64,000 nt of DNA, from positions 19,495-83,494 of the forward strand of contig DATASX010000108.1 in the NCBI GenBank assembly GCA_036269075.1, given 5' to 3'. Both the position numbers and the translations under genes were made by a program. Source of the DNA: Sporichthyaceae bacterium. Its GTDB lineage: Bacteria; Actinomycetota; Actinomycetes; Sporichthyales; Sporichthyaceae. The notes below the pieces were generated by a model. That model did not search any database and was not told the DNA's origin. It saw only the letters and a list, made by a program, of their open reading frames with translations. This document shows positions 62,764 through 64,000 of the stretch, piece by piece; position 1 is the stretch's first letter; the number at the start of each line of letters is the position of its first letter.

Positions 62764-63830
62764 ACGCGCCCGGTCAGTCCGCGCGGTCGGTGCTGCCTCC
62801 ACCCGTCATTTTCCCTGTGGATCGCGCCGACGAGATCACGCGCCGCGCGACCACAGTGCTGACCGAATTGGCAGGGACCGATGTCGCGATCGACGTCCTC
62901 GCGGTGGTTCAGGAGATATCCCACTTCCTCGAGGTCGAGCAGGTCGATGGTGAACGGGCGGCAGCCCTCGGCGCCCTGGCCGCCGACCTGCAGCAGCGAG
63001 CACTCGACCTCTATCGCCGTCAGTCCGTCGAGCGCACTCAGCAGCTGGCCGACTTTCGCACCTCCCTGCGCGGCCTACAGGGCTCGACGAGCACCACCAC
63101 TCTCATCGAGCGCGTCTGCGCCGACGCCCGGGACAGCTGCCGGTTCGAACGCGTCCTGATCTCCCGTGTCGACGACGGCCACTGCCGTCCGTGGCTCGCC
63201 AACGGTGAGGCCCGCGGCGAGCGGTGGTTCCGGACCTGGGCCGACGGCGACATCTCCCTGCGCGAGCTCTCGCTGGCCCACGTCGTCACCGAACGCCGCG
63301 CCGACCTCATCTCCACAGCCCGCCGCGACAACCACGACATGGTCCGCTTGAGTGACTCGACCTCCTACGTCGCGGCGCCGATCACCGCGGCAGGTCGCGT
63401 TGTCGGGCTATTTCACTGCGATCACGGCGGCGGGGGCCGGCCCTGCAACGAGAGTGACCTCAACCTGATCAGCGCCTTCGCCAGCGAGTTCAGCTTCGCC
63501 TACGAGCGGGCGGTTCTCGTCGAACGTGTCCGCAGTCAGCAGCAGACGTTGCAGGAGCGGCTGGCCGTGGTCGGGGAGCACGTGCGCTCGGTCGTCGCGC
63601 GCCGCCCCGAACCACTCCAGGCCTACGCCGGCCTCGATCTCGACGACCTGACAGCACGTGAGCTGGAAGTCCTCGGGCTACTGGCCCGCGGCGAGTGCAA
63701 CCAGACAATCGCGGCCCACCTGGCCATCGATCCGCGCACCGTCAAAGCCCACGTGAGCCACATCCTGGCCAAGGTGGGGGCGACCAACCGATCCCAATTG
63801 ATCGCCCTCGCCTACGGCCGCTCGTGGTGA
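62760..63830 (+). CDS. GAF-domain LuxR family regulator, second of pair
   Basis: A 356-residue regulator with a helical N-terminus, a GAF domain (ERVCADARDSCRFERVLISR through YVAAPITAAGRVVGLFHCDH) and a C-terminal LuxR domain (LTARELEVLGLLARGECNQT, DPRTVKAHVSHILAKVGATN). Coupled to the first gene by a 4-bp overlap. It ends about 125 bp before the tRNA-Ala 3' half at the window edge. Confidence 0.88.
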   Translation: MNAPGQSARSVLPPPVIFPVDRADEITRRATTVLTELAGTDVAIDVLAVVQEISHFLEVEQVDGERAAALGALAADLQQRALDLYRRQSVERTQQLADFRTSLRGLQGSTSTTTLIERVCADARDSCRFERVLISRVDDGHCRPWLANGEARGERWFRTWADGDISLRELSLAHVVTERRADLISTARRDNHDMVRLSDSTSYVAAPITAAGRVVGLFHCDHGGGGRPCNESDLNLISAFASEFSFAYERAVLVERVRSQQQTLQERLAVVGEHVRSVVARRPEPLQAYAGLDLDDLTARELEVLGLLARGECNQTIAAHLAIDPRTVKAHVSHILAKVGATNRSQLIALAYGRSW

Positions 63831-63891
63831 GTGGGTCCGGTCGGTCCAGGTCGATCCGTCCCCCCAGAGCGGGAGCAACGCGCGACCGATA

Positions 63892-63900
63892 GTCACTCAG
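63892..63900. repeat. GTCACTCAG word, right copy (possible recombinase arm site)
   Basis: Exact copy of 58581-58589. It lies 57 bp before the right tRNA-Ala copy. Confidence 0.3.
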
Positions 63901-63957
63901 CCAACCGGAAGCGCCCTGCCGGAAACGACCGGACAGAGCCCTGACCTGCGGAAACCT

Positions 63958-64000
63958 GTGGAGCTGAGGGGATTCGAACCCCTGACCCCTTCCATGCCAT
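63958..64000 (-). tRNA. tRNA-Ala(GGC), 3' half, cut by the window edge
   Basis: It is identical over 43 bp to 58441-58483: acceptor 3' strand, T-arm, 3' anticodon stem and the GGC anticodon loop. The sequence stops at the loop because the window ends. It may be the intact tRNA gene with its 5' half beyond 64000, or another att remnant. The downstream side (lower coordinates) is where an element would be inserted. Confidence 0.65.

Overview
The window is very GC-rich DNA from an actinobacterium. Three things point there: the gene order runs from the 3' end of parB through trxBA, sigM, murJ, cca, ino1, dnaB, rplI, rpsR, ssb and rpsF, as beside the chromosome origin in Streptomyces and relatives; mycothiol-type maleylpyruvate isomerase-fold proteins are present; and GTG starts and 4-bp stop/start overlaps are common. 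The genus cannot be fixed from the sequence. From the usual actinobacterial order, oriC should lie a few kb to the left of base 1.

Bases 1-13,000 hold the end of parB, a GNAT acetyltransferase, a CwlM-like amidase-fold protein, the thioredoxin pair behind a SigR/SigH-type promoter, an ECF sigma factor with its zinc anti-sigma factor, and a cell-wall block (pseudokinase, MurJ flippase, DUF6049 membrane protein, NUDIX hydrolase). Bases 12,700-21,300 hold cca, a complete five-gene oligopeptide ABC transporter and a convergent MFS exporter. Bases 21,300-32,000 hold inositol-3-phosphate synthase, a PadR regulator with a double palindromic operator, a class A PBP, two polyprenyl-sugar-type glycosyltransferases, a maleylpyruvate isomerase-fold protein and an acyl-CoA ligase. 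Bases 32,000-41,800 hold dnaB, interrupted at its Walker A loop by what looks like a class 3 intein, then rplI-rpsR-ssb-rpsF, endonuclease IV, a GT87-type membrane protein, a FemAB-type aminoacyltransferase and an alanine-racemase-fold protein.

From about 41,800 the content is accessory. It includes a multicopper oxidase with a secreted partner, an SDR lacking its catalytic motif beside a LysR regulator, a split PEP-synthase/rifampicin-phosphotransferase-like pair whose ATP-grasp subunit carries a cyclic-nucleotide-binding domain, a large ATPase-LuxR regulator, a cofactor-free HOD/AqdC-like dioxygenase and a VapBC45-like toxin-antitoxin pair. From 57,400 to the end the DNA is recombination-scarred. 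It has an integrase remnant, a truncated tRNA-Ala 3' half repeated exactly at the window's right edge, a truncated initiator tRNA 3' half, a retroviral-type aspartic protease with a DUF5678 protein, an acyl-CoA dehydrogenase/RidA operon and a divergent pair of GAF-LuxR regulators.

Three recurring small-scale patterns are not explained by gene content. Tandem CTGACG-N3-CGTCAG palindromes sit between convergent genes. AGCGAGCG-rich or other repeats form mini-ORFs that bridge the stop of one gene to the start of the next. A TAGGCT/TAGCCT -10-like hexamer lies 6-8 nt before several start codons, which suggests leaderless transcripts.
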